Shown here one piece after another: positions 45,621 to 59,340 of a stretch of 64,000 bases of DNA. Under the pieces are notes generated by a model. It was not told the origin of the DNA. It saw only the letters and a list, made by a program, of their open reading frames with translations, and searched no databases. Source of the stretch: Solenopsis invicta (Eukaryota > Arthropoda > Insecta > Hymenoptera > Formicidae); the NCBI RefSeq assembly GCF_016802725.1, contig NC_052664.1, forward strand, positions 14,962,405 through 15,026,404. The letters run 5' to 3'. Both the position numbers and the translations under genes were made by a program. Position 1 is the first letter of the stretch. Each line of letters opens with the position of its first letter.

Positions 45621-48600
45621 CAAGTAAAGTTTTGGAAGGAGGGTACAGACATGAATATTTTTATTCGATATATTTAAATGTCTTTACATTCTTATATCCA
45701 ATCATACAATATAAATTAAGATAAACTGCGAAATTATTTTATTTTACATAATATATGTGTGTGTGTTTTCACACAAAATATGAGGCGTACAAGTTCATGA
45801 TTATATTTACTTTAACGTTAATCAATAATAAAATAATTTTATGTATCGCATAATTTTGATAAAAAAAGCTACTTAATTATATTTTTTTAAGAATTGCAAA
45901 TATACTATTTTAATCTTTTTATTTAATTATTTTTTCGATTGTCGTATAAAAAGGAATGGTCATCATCCCATGCGAGTAGGATTTCGAAAGTAGGAAAGGT
46001 CTACGTAAGAAAAATTCGCGGCCGTCTCTTTGAAACGAAGAACGATCGCCGATTACCGCAACGACATTCTGCCTATTTCTTATCTTGCCACTCTCGAAAA
46101 TATCCTCGAATATCTTCTCTTTTCTAGATTCAATGCGCGCTTTCGAATCTTCTTTTGTTACTAACGACGATGCATTCTGTTGCACCCTGACGGAATCACG
46201 ACAATTGGTCTCGAGAGAAAATCAATATATTATCTCCAAAGAGATGCAGTATACTGGAAACATTGACATAATTATGTCAACAATAGCACCAATAATTGAT
46301 ACATTATATTCGCCAAATTAGTAATGTAACTCTGTCACCGATTGTAGCGCTGATAATCGATATGCCGCAATGTATCATACAAGCGGAGTCAGGAGAATAA
46401 GGTATTATAAATGATCATTTGAGTTACAAATAGTCTTTCTATATTATTAAGCATTCTGTCTAATGCTAAAGTCGATAATGTTGCAACGATTATACAGATT
46501 ATATGAATTATTGATAGTTGTTTTAAAAGAGCACTTCGTAAATGTTAAGATAAGTAGGTAATCACTTGAATATTGTAGGATGTAACTGCTTGTACAGTAA
46601 TTCCTATTACTGTTAATATTAGAATTAATAAAAATAATTATACTTTTATTGAAAAGTTATGAAAGGTATTTTATAAATTAAAAATTTATATTTAGTAGTT
46701 TTCTTTTGATGGAGAAAGTAGATTCATTATTTCGCGAATATGTTCGATATTAAAGTAAAATTCATCATTATTTCCTTCTTTGCCATAAGAAAATATACCT
46801 CAATATATTTTACTTTTCAAGCCGTACATGTTTCTCATTTATCCCACAGCAATGTATTCCATTGTGTTCTCGGTAGATAATGATGTCAATTTTTCTTGAG
46901 AGACAGAAGAGACAAGCAAATTACTATAAAATTCGCGGTTGAATGTCGACGAAGCTTGCGTATCTGATTACGAAGAACATTTTGTTCTTGCGAGGATAAA
47001 GAAATATTTGTTGTTCAAAGAGAAAACATATATAATTTGGATTTAAACTGTATATATTTATGAAAAATTTATATGAAAAAAATTTTTCAAATAACCATTT
47101 TTATTGATTATATTAACATTAATATGCTGTGATAATTATTTTTAATAATTATTTTTAATAATTATAATAAATAATTTTCTATTTATTATATCTAAATTAA
47201 TTATTGTAATATGATTTATACATTAATGCATATATACAATATAAATATAAATATGATGTAACCATCCATAAATTACTGTCAAAGTTTCTCTGCTACAACT
47301 AATGTATATAAATGCAAAAATATCAGAAATCAAAATACATTGCAACATTCTCTCTCTTTTATTATATACATTATTTATATATTCTAGAGTTTTCCAGACC
47401 TCAATAAAGTTTTAAAATTCTTTTATTAGGAAATTAATAAACAAACGAGTCATGATCACCTTAGGCCTTAGAAGAAAAGTTAAGAGTCCCTTTAATAACT
47501 AGCAATAGCAAAAATAGTCAATTACATGTATTTTGCTATGTTATATGACGATGTCGATAAAATTAGTTAGGAATCTCTCAGACCCAGTTAGTGTGTTTTC
47601 CGTGAAACCTTTTTGCAAGTAAATATATAATATTAGTTTGTTATCTATTAGTAGATATGTAAATTCGTATAGCTATAAAGAGATAAGAAAGATGTTTTCA
47701 ATTTAAACTGAAATAATACGATAATTCAAGCGTCTCTGAAGATTTAAAAAGATCCATGTCTGAAGTAGAGTCGGAGAAAGGAGTCAGTGATTCGTTTGCA
47801 AATTTTATCCAGGTAAAAAAAGCAAAAGAACTCTGTGTATTCGCAGTATAAAATTCCTTGCGAGTCTCACTGAGATCAATATTGTGTATAAAATACTTGT
47901 ATAGATTATGTATAGGTATAAATATGTAAATAATGAATTTATTCTACTTCTCATTTTAATCATTTCTTTACAAATATTTCTTTATAAATAAATATGCATC
48001 ATAAAACGTTGCAGTTGTACTTTTTAACACAAATTTTTGTATCAATCCGTCAAATTGTCAAAAAAACAGAACTCTGAAAATTTATTGTTTTTTTAACTTT
48101 AAAGTTTGATTGATATATAATCGATTGATATATAATCGAAATTTTAATCGCCAAATTTTTTAACAGCTTAAAATCTGTCTTTTTAAAATAAAAAATTTTT
48201 TATTTTTATTAGCAAAAGAGTTATAAATTTTTTAAACAATGGTAAAATTTTTTTGGAATTAAAATGTTTTTCTTGGCTCAAAAAATAATTAATATTTTTT
48301 AACGCATGTTTTACGGTACTTGTCATGATTCTAGATTATTTCTGAGTAAAGAGACAAATTTTTTAATGCATTTACGGTTGATTAAAAAAATGATGATAAA
48401 TCACAAAACTTTAATTTTGTCAATAATCATATGTACAAAAAAAGTGTGTATTTATAAAGTTAAATATGAAAAAGTTATCAAAGCTACATGTTATCTTAAT
48501 TACATTTTTTTTAAATTATATTTTGCAAAAATATTTTACAAATTAATAAATTTTTTTCTTACGTTTTATACAAAAAACATTTTTAATCATTTTCTCAACA

Positions 48601-50378
48601 ATCCTTTTAATGCAAGTTTGGTTTTTTCACTCGAATTCTGAAAACCAACTTGCAATTAAAAATTTTACAATTCTACTAAAAGATCGTGAAATGGACATAT
48701 CTGGGGCAAAAAAGATTGGGTGTAAATTCACCGAGTTTGATGTCGTAAAATTCGGTAATGACCCGGTAATGAAATTCCGGAAATTTATAGTGGCTCGTCA
48801 CGCACTCCTTTCTGCATACGAGAAACGTTTGAATTTTACGGCGACTCGAGTTTACGGGCGCAGCGCATTGGTTACGGATACGCGTATTCCCGGTTAGAAT
48901 CGTCGAGAAGAATTATGCAGTCTAATTTTTTTTATGCCATCGCAGTTCTACCATAAACTTACGGAATACCGTATGCTATTTGATACGTGCGGAACCGAGT
49001 ACGAGCGCATCGCTCGTTGATGCATTCTTTCGATTGCATGATGCATCATGAAACATGCGTACTTTATTCCATCGAGTTTGTATTAAACTATCTTGTCAAT
49101 AAAAATGGGAATGCTTGGTAGTAAATAAAGCATATTTGTAAATACGGCGCGACTCGAAACGTGTTTACATCAGTTTGACTTTCTTTTACAAAAATTATTT
49201 ATAAAATTATAAACTATTAGTATTTTAATTAATTATAATTAATTATAAATAACCAAATAAAACTACTTCCAACGACTAAATTAAGTAAATAAATATAATT
49301 GCCAATGCGGAACAACTTCTCCAAATTAAGTATAATTTATGTCAAGAAACACAATAGTTTCCCACCACCAAGTGAACCACTACTCATGTCTCCTCACGCG
49401 AACCAGTGACATGCGAGCATCCAAAATCATCGGATCTCAGTAACGACTGAACCGATCAAATTCTGAATAGGTTCAACAGCTTGGCTTTGAATAGATAAAA
49501 TGACAGTAGTGTACTATACGTTTCGATTCTGAATCCGAATCCTCTTCACATTGACTTTGTTTGCTGTTTAACTTGCATCTGCATGGACATCATTACGAAG
49601 AGAAATCGTAGCAGATTTTGTGAAACTCTTTCTTTGTTACCTGATCATTTATGACACTGATTGTAAAGAAGATTCAAATCTAAGATTGAAACTTATGGTT
49701 CTATTGTTAATATGTCTAAATTATAATTTGAAAAACTTGTTTTACTGTACACTGGAAGGGTCACGTTGGCAAATATTCTATATCTATTTATTTAATTAGG
49801 ATTTTAAACATATAATATAGTTATTTATGAACTTATACTAAATATTTACTTATATTATTTTTTTATCACATATCCACGCTGACAGTATATTCAAAGAAAT
49901 ATTGATATAAATACATACGATTCATAAATTAAATCTTATTCAAAGGCACAATTAGAAATAATAAATGTGTTCTGTTATCGTGTTTCTACGGATGTTTTCC
50001 TAAAGAAAATTGTTTTTCTGCTGACCAACTCCAATGGCGCGGAAAATGAGATTTGTGAACAATAAAGATTTTTATTCTGTCGACAGAGAGTTTACCGCAT
50101 TGTACTGCATTTATTGCAACAAATTCAAAAGTAGATAATCCTTAACATTGAACCAAGCATTTCTATTGAAATTAACTTTCCTTTAAACTTATTGCAAATG
50201 CATTGAGCTTGGTTATTCTTTTCTACCATTTTATTGAAAAAGATATTAAAAATTTATAAAAGATATTACTGAAGAGTGTATGAATTGCATATATTTCATA
50301 GCGAAAAATTATTCTTTGAATCGTGCTGAGAAGCTTCAATTAGTCTCATTTATTTTAGCATTTTATATATTAAATGTC
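45621..50378. other. Non-coding DNA
   Basis: No gene recognised over about 4.7 kb. GC-richer patches lie at 45950-46200, 48690-49060 and 49360-49600. A 15-bp tandem duplication (GATTGATATATAATC) lies at about 48108-48138. Confidence 0.3.
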
Positions 50379-50889
50379 GCACGGAGTATTATTTGTTCAC
50401 ACTATAACTGGATAAAAGTATTTCTAATTATTTAATATTAAAATATTCAGTATTATTCTTTAGTTTTATGATTATTTACGTTATATTTTTTTAATGAAAA
50501 TTTAATGGATTTTGTAAAAATATTCTTTTACTTAAAACATTGTAACAATTATATTATTCATATTTTCACACGTAATATCAACAGTGAAGTGAAACAAGGT
50601 TTTGATTATTTCCACACATTTTATACATATAAAAATGTCAATTAATATGAAATAAAAAAGTAAACTTACTGGAAAACTCGAGATTTGTTTAAATATTATA
50701 ACATACGAATAATACAATTATTAAAATTTTGGAGTAAAAATATCGTTTCACAATCCATTAAATTTACATTTAAAAAATATTATAAATAACATAAATAATC
50801 ATAAAACTAAAGAATAATGCTGAATATTTGAATACTAAATAAGTAGAAATACTTTTGTTTAGTTAGAATGAACAAATGGCACACTGTGC
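50379..50889. mobile_element. 511-bp MITE with about 140-bp terminal inverted repeats
   Basis: The left arm (50379-50515) and right arm (about 50749-50889) are inverted copies. Shared blocks include TTTGTTCA, AAAGTATTTCTA, the ATTCAGTATTATTCTTTAG run and ATAATCATAAAAC read on opposite strands. The tips read GCAC(G/A)G(A/T)GT. GTC borders both ends, a possible 3-bp duplication. The 230-bp middle is unique and non-coding. Confidence 0.7.
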
Positions 50890-52399
50890 GTCGTATCATT
50901 TCTCTCAATAATTAACAATATAATATTAACAATAAAATATTAATAATGTTTTGCAGACAAATTAATATTGTTCGTATTAATGTTATTCGTTGCCGCACGT
51001 ATAATGCTTCAAAGCTCTGCAAGTATAAACACAAGCTTAATATGCAGTTAATGTCAACTCCCTGCAATATACTGATCAAATTTTCTGGTAAACTATTAGC
51101 ATACTGCTAACATTTTGCTTGCTGAGTATTACTGAAATTTTACTTGTTGATTGAGTCATGTATCATTAAAATATAATTAGAAACTTTAGAGATATGTGAG
51201 TATACGAATTAAAATATTATAACTTTTAAATTAGACTTTTAAATTATTTATTTTTCTTATAAATGGCTAAATGTTGCAATCGTTACCATAAGCTGATATT
51301 GGAGAATTCCTAGTATACCAAGTGAGAATTCAGTCGAAAACAGATTTTCTCATTTTTCTACCGTTGTTACATAGTTCTGTAATATATAAATTTTTAAACA
51401 TAATATTTTTTAAATTAATTTATTTTAAATCGAAAAGATAAAATTAAAAATATATTTTAAAGTACATATATTTGAAATAATTGATAAATCCATTGATTTA
51501 CTGTTATCAACACATTTCTTCAATCTTACCGGAAGTTACGTTATAATCTACTGCCGTTAAATACATGACTATAATGCACTTGTATAAAATGTATCAAACG
51601 TAACGTGATATATAAAAATAAAAATTTACTAAAAATTTATAAATAATTTTTCTATAAATAAATTTATTTATGAAACAAATTCTATAAATGTTCAAAACTT
51701 AATATAATAATGTATACAAAAAAAACATTTTATTAATTTTATTTATCAAAATTTTTTTAAAATATTAAACAAATTAAATGAATTAAAATAAACTAATTGC
51801 CAGTAATAGTTGTGACTTGTACTGTACTTAGAGAAAATACCATAAGAAGCATTTGTAATATTAATTTTAAGATTTTATCAGCTCGCAATCTATTAATTAT
51901 AAATTCTCATTAAACTTAATTATATGTCTTATAACAATAAATTTTTAATTTAACATATTGTTATTTTACTTATCTATCCTTTTTAATAAACTTCTAACAA
52001 ACACACATATTTCTCACAATTATTAAATTTCGTATATATATTCATAAATATTGTGTTTTTATATTATACTATAAATTTATAACATATGTATTCTTTTTTA
52101 AATTTATAATATAATAATTATGAATATATTATATATAATTAATCCATAACATAAAACTCATAATTAGTGCAATATCTATCTGACACAGAAAAAAAGTAAA
52201 AAAACTTGTGATCTATTTTTATTATTCCGGCAATGCTTAATTTATAAAAATCCCTAGACATACCACATAGTTTGTAATTTTAAAGCTATTGATGTGTCCT
52301 TTTATTAAGAATAGATTAACTGTAAATTGGTCAAAGAAAATTCATGGATAACAAGAACTTTGATAAAAATAAAAAGGGAATGGTGTTTGCGTCTCGTGT
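50890..52399. other. Non-coding, AT-rich
   Basis: No gene or repeat recognised. Confidence 0.3.
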
Positions 52400-52654
52400 C
52401 ACCTATATTTGCCGTTGAAAGTACAAGTTATCGCAAGAGAAGAGAATCTGCATTTAAGGCCATAGACCTCACCTAGCACGAACGATCGATGATGCATCCC
52501 TTCCACGAGACATTCACTACCCAACATCAGCTTTGCAGACTTTTCGGAGTCGGCGCGATGATGCGATCCCCTTGAAGCGCCCTCGTCGGGTGGGCCCTCC
52601 ATCAAGCCCCATCAGACTCTCACGAAGCTTCGTTCCAGCAAGTCGACACGCCAG
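52400..52654 (+). promoter_or_regulatory. GC-rich promoter-like block
   Basis: A GC-rich stretch that directly precedes an initiator-like TCAGT and the candidate first exon. There is no TATA box at -30. A 68-codon minus-strand frame here has no recognisable features. Confidence 0.35.
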
Positions 52655-52769
52655 TCAGTATTTTTCGCAACGAGACGCGAGCTCGGCTTGTCGCGTTTGA
52701 CGTGCATCCCTCGACAATCGCCATCATTCCCCGCGGTCACCGGCGTCCTCGACGCGATCGATCTTCAAG
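52655..52769 (+). other. Candidate non-coding first exon with a strong splice donor
   Basis: The initiator-like TCAGT (52655-52659) starts a GC-rich segment that ends CTTCAAG|GTGAGA at 52769/52770, an excellent 5' splice site. No ATG precedes the donor in the long frame, so this would be an untranslated exon of a plus-strand gene whose coding exons lie farther downstream, possibly beyond the window. It is inferred from signals only. Confidence 0.4.
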
Positions 52770-55700
52770 GTGAGAGTTTGACCTTGATTCATCCATTTCT
52801 AATTTCGCTCGCAGCTGCCGAAAAAAATTTAATCCTCGACGAAAAGTCGGTAACATTTCGTGAAAATTCTGCATTGGTAAACATAGAGCATAACACGATG
52901 CACGTTAATAGAACTGCTTCTTTTGAGATGTTCTCGAGTGCCTTACATCTATTAAGATGGACTTGTTTACAAACTGTTCGTATGTGAATAAATTGTTATA
53001 CATTATGTAGTTATATAAAATATAAATCAATAATTGATTTAAAAAAAAAAACATAAATTGACGTGCTGTAATTTCTCTAACAAAGGAAGAAGAAATATTT
53101 CTTATAAAAATCTATGCCATTTAATTATCCATCATAGGATTAATCATGCACAGTGACGATTTTATATCATAAATAATAAATAATACTGCTTAAACAATTT
53201 TTTAAAATTGATTTTTTTTATATAATAATGAAACAAAATTGTTCTCTCCTCTCCTCCCTTCTTACACAAGCACATACACACAATTGTTTTTATTCAATTA
53301 AAATCAGCCTTATTAGCTTCATGAACATAAAAAAAATGTTTTATTTACATGCAAAATATCAAAGCACTAATTATATCGTTAATACCATTTTTTTCATTCT
53401 AGTTATAAAATTATTAACGGATTATACATCGCACATATAATAATTTTCTTCGTTTTAATTTTATTTTGCGTTCTAAATATTATCATCAACAATTGTTTCT
53501 TAGTGACATAATTGTCTTGTTTACTATCTTTTCGAGCAATAACTGCGTAAAATCCTGTAGCTAATTCAAGAAATTTTTATTGCCGACGCATCAAGCATTC
53601 ATGAAAATGAACAACGGGGTTATATGTTGGTATATCTTATTACGTTATATCAAATTGAACACGATCTATTGACTAAAAAGAGATATATTGCTCGGATTTT
53701 ATGTGCAATGCCAACAATATCATGTCTTCGAACACCTGTCTGTCACTTCGCAAACAGCTGACTCGAGCTATGTGTGCAGTACGTTACGCATCGTTTAACA
53801 ATCAATATTATGCACACTATCTCACTTGTTCGTAAAGAAAATACAGTAAACAGGATATCGGAGAGCTAGTTACTCTAGTCAGAATCTCAAAAAATGTTTT
53901 TCTTCTGAAGCAACAGTTCCATTTATTTAGAACAATTGTCTGCGCATGTGTAGGTGTAAACAAAGAGTTTGCGACATGCGCATTTCAATTTCGATTTGCC
54001 TGTCAAGGAAATGATCTGATAGACATAACAATCGATTTATCCAAACATGTCCTTGAATTGACTGATATAATCAAGTTTGTTTTAATAAACTATTGTGAAA
54101 CCAAGAGACCAATGAGACCAAGATGCATCTAACATTTGTTATTAGTATTTGATTAAAAAACGTACTTAAGATATTTTATATATTATCCATATTCTTCGCG
54201 CGCATCAAATAGTATTTTTATAAATAACAACTTCTACTTAATACGAAATACTGTAAAATAATATAACGACGAACTGCATTGCATGGGGCTAACATTAGTA
54301 TTCCAATTGGACATAACTGGTTCAAAGGAAATCGTTCAACAAGATTGAAATCGTTTATTACAGTTAAACTCGCTCGTTACGTCATCTAATTGTTCACTGT
54401 CTTCTAACAGAACTGTTATTTCAAGACAAGAAATATTCGCACATTCCCAATTGCGTAAGCAATCAACTGATTAATCGTTTATTCGATTGTTATTAACAGA
54501 AATCCAAAAATTAATCAAAGTGAAGTATTCAATAATCATGAAAAACAGATTTTATCATGCTTAATCTATTACCAGCTCATTATTCGATGATAAATATAGC
54601 GATAAGTTTATCCTTAAAAGGAGAGGCTGATTTAAATTGCTGAACAAAGGTCATTTTATATAATTTTTTGAAGAAACAACATCTATGCGCAAGAAATGGA
54701 ATTGTAGGTTCGTTAAAACTTTGTATTTTGTTCGAAACTTTGAGAATACATTTTTTACATGGATTATTATTGATTAAAACAAAAAAATTTTGATTTTTTT
54801 TTTTTAAATTAAACTTCTCCCTTAATTTCAATATTGTGCACACGAAATCTACCTTTTAAAAATTAGAAAATGTAAAAAGAATTAGAAAAATGTGTGCAAA
54901 ATCGCACAAGAAATATTATTTTCAGTCTAATACTATAATCTTGTTATGAACGTATGTTGATTCACTCTTGATCTAAAAAAAAGTTATCTTATTTTTCATC
55001 GCAAGAAAAATTATAATTGATAAGTATCTTTTCTTGATAATGAAAAAATTACCTGTTTATCGAGTGTACTTAATGTGAAGATAAAATTAATATTTAATTG
55101 AAAGAATGTTATATCATCTTTAAAAAACGTCTTGTAAATTCATTCATCCTTGAAAATATTTTAATTGACTTCAATTGAATTCAGTACGTGTAGAAATAAA
55201 TACACGATGTAATGTGACATTTCGTATTGTTTTGCATGTTTCTTCGTATTCTGTTTTTTAATTTCCATATATGATATATTTTTACATGTATAATACCTAT
55301 ATTTTTATACACATTTTTTATATATTTTTTTTTAAATATATTACAATGTTCGTATTGCTTGTTAGTATAATACTAATTATTATTTCAATTTTTCAACTTT
55401 ATTTCATATTATTTTAAGTAAATTAAACTCTTATTAATACAAATTCGATTCATAGTATAAACATGTTGAAAGCAGAATATATATATGTTAAATATAATAG
55501 TTTTAATCTGATTTGTGCGAGTTATAAAAAAAGACTACATCAAAAAACTTTAAAATGCAAAGAAAAAAAATAAAAATAATTAAACTCTATTTTATCTTAT
55601 TAAAATATAAATGAGCACAAATATTAAAATTGTTCTCGTGTTTGAAATAATAAAAAAAAGTGACATTAATATGTAGCATATTTTTATATTAAAAAATACT

Positions 55701-56742
55701 GAATATGAAGATACGAGATAAAATTATCAAAAAATATTTAAATAAAATTTGAAGCAAGACAATTAAGGAAAATGCAGTACGTGAATTTCTGAAGGAAGTC
55801 TGAGACTTTCTCACGTTGCAGTAGGTCATCAACCCCTGAACAGCGGCAGTGAAGGTGAAGCGCATAATTGCTTTCTTACAGGGAAGTGATTCTAACATGA
55901 TCCAGAGCAAAGAGTTTAATACTGTTATCATTTCGCAATGGAAATGTCAATATTGATTATTTGATAAGACGTAATAAAGGATTTATAAAATTGGAGATTA
56001 CGTCTCATATGAAAGTGTGTTAAATTGCACAGAGTTGAAAAGAATCTGACGCTGTAACCGTACGAAAATAATAAAATATATAAGCAATGCCGTTCATAGA
56101 ACTGTCACTATTGTGATGATCACTATTGTGACAAACTACAAGTGACAGGCGGCAAGATAAACGATGTACATACGCCAATACACATGCTTCGGATGCAGCA
56201 ATGTGAGAGAATCGTGCTTGATAAGAGTTATCTGAAAGTACAAACACGTATTCGCAAACACGCGAATTTTTTACAAGAGAATATTAAAGATTAATTAAAC
56301 AGATTGATGGAAAATATTTAATCGAAGAAAGATTAATAAATCCTGAATATCGATTATTATATCTAAAACTTGTAGATTATTCGATTTGCACAATAAAAGT
56401 CATTCATTATCGGAACGAACAAATGCAACGTCAGAAAAGTTATTCATACATTACAACTTTGTCGTTCCGCTCGCCTTACAGTCTAACACCTTCGAATACA
56501 ACTGACTTCGTTCGAATGACCGATCAGTGCGCATCAATGATGTAAGTGGCGTTCGTCGAGTTGGACACGCTTGTCTTAATCTCTGAGAATACGTTGTCGA
56601 TGGATGAAGTCATCTACGAAGTTATACATTGCATTTTATTTTTCTATATGTTAAGCTACACATTTAAATTGTAAATAAACTACTCTTTGTTTGCGCTGTT
56701 TATAATTTTACGTGACTTTTACTTTGCAAAGTTCTTTGAAAA
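52770..56742. other. Non-coding DNA, possible first intron
   Basis: AT-rich, without coding sequence I can recognise. If the exon at 52655-52769 is real this is intron. 53700-54110 and 55740-56250 have somewhat higher complexity. Confidence 0.3.
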
Positions 56743-56812
56743 TCTTGTGACTCACCTGGACTCTTTTCATATGTAAAAATACATATGGAAAGAGTTCTGG
56801 TGAGTCATGAGA
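56743..56812. repeat. Compact hairpin with 32-nt arms
   Basis: Arms at 56743-56774 and 56781-56812 are inverted copies with about four or five mismatches and a 6-nt loop (AAAAAT). Each arm carries GTGACTCAC/GTGAGTCA-type sequence, which includes an AP-1-like TGACTCA core. It may be a tiny MITE or a miRNA-like precursor. Confidence 0.6.
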
Positions 56813-56955
56813 ATTGTCTTATGCCAATGTATTGAACAACATTGAATTTTAACGTTAACTCTCTCTACAATTGGCAAATGAAATTATTATCGTTGAAACA
56901 CGTTTATACTTTGTCCAAAACAAAATAAATGAAGAAAATTTATTTACGCAGAATT

Positions 56956-57475
56956 AGAAAGATGTTTCAGTTATACAATATGAGTTAAAAGTTATCGAAA
57001 TTTAAAAACTAGAAATTTCTCTCGGCTTACTCTTTTTTTTTTCCTAAACAAAAAATTTTGGTCGCGAATTTTAGGCCCGGAAATTAATTGCAAGGAAGAA
57101 AACAATGAAAATTTTTATTTATAATGATTTTTGCAGCAAAAATTATTATATTTTGCTGCAGTTTTAAATAACTTTTAAACTAATAAGTAGATCTAAATGA
57201 ATTTTTACACGTGCAAATATTTATTAGAGTTTTATTAATATATGTAAAAGTTTTGATATAATTAATAATGCTACTTCCTCATCAAATTTGCAAATAAGTA
57301 CTGGCAAAACGCGATTTTACATAAGAATCAATAATAAACAAAAAATTAAATAAAAATTAAATTTTTAACAAATAAGTGCATTGTGCTAAAATTTTACACG
57401 AATACTCAAACGTAATATTAAAATATTTTTTAAAGTTTTTGGTAATGTTTTGAGATACGACTCATATATTCTTAA
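56956..57475 (-). repeat. Dispersed repeat family C, copy 2
   Basis: Reverse-complement counterpart of 2573-3095 over its full length; the end blocks AAGATGTTTCAG and CTCATATATTCTTAA correspond to the tips of copy 1. No open frame. Confidence 0.65.
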
Positions 57476-57508
57476 GGTACGAAATTTTATTTTGCTGTAA
57501 AATTCAAT

Positions 57509-57534
57509 GAGAGAGAGAGAGAGAGAGAGAGAGA
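57509..57534. repeat. (GA)n microsatellite
   Basis: Pure run of GA dinucleotides of about 26 bp. Confidence 0.9.
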
Positions 57535-57628
57535 AGTCATAAAATAATGCAAAATATTAGCAATGTTAGCGCTAATAATTAATTTGGAATGCAATTTTTC
57601 ACACTATTATTTTAACTCTTTATAGCTG

Positions 57629-57875
57629 CACGAAAGAAACAATTTTGTTGAAATATCTAAATATTTAGCTGGATACAGATCTGAAAATAATTTTATTGGT
57701 CCATCAAAATAATTGTGACGGATGTTCAAGTAGGATGAGCATGCTGCAAAAAATTTTCTGACATTGTATCAATTCAATTTAAAAATTCAGCATAATTATA
57801 TTGATGGCCTAACAAAATTATTTTCAGATCTGTATCCAACTTTTTAAATACTTAAAAAAAATCGTTCTTTCCGTG
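57629..57875. mobile_element. MITE family B, copy 3
   Basis: Inverted arms CACG-AAAGAAACAATTTTGTTGAAATATCTAAA at the left and TTAAATACTT-AAAATCGTTCTTTCCGTG at the right. Both arms continue through GATACAGATCTGAAAATAATTTT. TA follows the right tip. Same family as 25573-25803 and 36579-36980. Confidence 0.75.
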
Positions 57876-58323
57876 TATAACACAATTCTTATCGGACATG
57901 TATGTACGATCATCACCATTCCTGTTTATCTTCTAAAATGAAAAAGGCTTATGACATCATATTTTGAAGTCAGCAAATAGTCAGACTTTTTAGCAATGAA
58001 TAACGCTGATACAGAAATCACGCGATTTACAGGCGACCATCATATGAAATAAATAGGCCACGGAAGAAAATAAATGTGAGCATTTTTTTATCAAGTTACA
58101 TTTTGTCGTGAAAAAACCTGCATCTTTAGCAGCTAGATATTAAAGGTATAAATGATTATGTTATCAAAAGTCGCTTGCACGCAGAGTTGCGAAACGATGC
58201 AATAAAACACAATAAGAAACAAGTGCTTACTTTTAAGAATATGTCAGTTGTGTGGTTTTATTAACAATAAGTGCCAACGTTCTTGCAAGTAATGTATCAT
58301 TCACGTGAATAGAGTAAAACATA
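57876..58323. other. Non-coding DNA
   Basis: No feature recognised. Confidence 0.3.
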
Positions 58324-58423
58324 TACACTGAGGAAAGAAAGTTATTAACTTAATTAAATTTTTTAACTCGACTAAATTTTTTCAGTTTAACTATTTGTCT
58401 TCAGTAAATGAAATACTTGAACT

Positions 58424-58473
<50 letters not shown>

Positions 58474-58557
58474 ATTTAAATACGTAAATGCTTGAACTGA
58501 AGAAATGCAATCAAGTTGAAAAATTCAGTTAAGTTAACAACCATTTGTCTCAGTGTA
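58324..58557. mobile_element. Mariner-like MITE centred on an AT microsatellite
   Basis: Both ends read TACACTGAG inward; the arms continue with AAAG/AAATGGTT then GTTA-TTAACTTAA and extend to CTTGAACT(T)CAGT about 100 nt in. TA borders fit a Tc1/mariner target. The exact centre is an (AT)n run at about 58430-58470. Confidence 0.75.
58430..58470. repeat. (AT)n microsatellite
   Basis: About 20 AT units at the symmetric centre of the MITE at 58324-58557. Confidence 0.9.
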
Positions 58558-58939
58558 CCTACGGCATATCTGTGATTATTTTGTTCATTTGGTTAAATAT
58601 TTAATCATTTAAGTGTCCGCTATTTCAATATGGAAACTTCACTTCCGATATATGCATATAAATTTAACGTGCCTTGTTACATAAAACGTTATAAAAAATA
58701 AAAGGATGTAGTGCGCGAGTGTCTGAGTGCGCGAGGCGCAGCAACTTATCTCCTGTTCGTTTACAACTGTTTAAAAATCGTAGATAGTACTGTGTGACTC
58801 AAATAATAACTTAAAATAACTAGGTGACAATACGACTCGACGCTACATATGCCATGTAAAACGAATGAAAAAAATACATTCGTCATGCAGATTTTATCGA
58901 TGTGTGTAGGATGAGTAATGCAGATAAACGTATTTTTTT

Positions 58940-59340
58940 CTTCGTTTATTCTGATTGTGGATGCTCTGGCATGGCGCGAGGGGGTTAAAAATGCCCTGGA
59001 ACACCGCGGCCGTTATACTCGCGAGCGCGGTGTTCCAAGCGGATCGGCACGGCTGAACACGCGGATGCCTGCTGATGTGCACGTGATTCCGGCGTGCCAC
59101 GGTTCCGCGGCATCGACCGACTTCCCCCTCTTCGTGGTACACTGATACAACCGTGCCGACGCACACATCCTCCGGTTTTCCCGACACCTGCAACGGTACA
59201 CGAGACGTATATCGTCTGCTTTAACCCTGAGATGCCCGAAATGGGATATAACCGCGGAAATTTGCGATCATTTAGAAATTGATTGTATCAACGTTAATTT
59301 GATTCGAAACGATCACAGAGAGCTGCGATAAGGATGGGCG
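58940..59340. promoter_or_regulatory. GC-rich island with a 12-bp perfect inverted repeat
   Basis: TGGAACACCGCG (58997-59008) and CGCGGTGTTCCA (59026-59037) pair perfectly around a 17-nt loop. The block is CpG-rich with overlapping frames of 62-99 codons on both strands and no recognised product. Possibly promoter or enhancer DNA. Confidence 0.35.
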
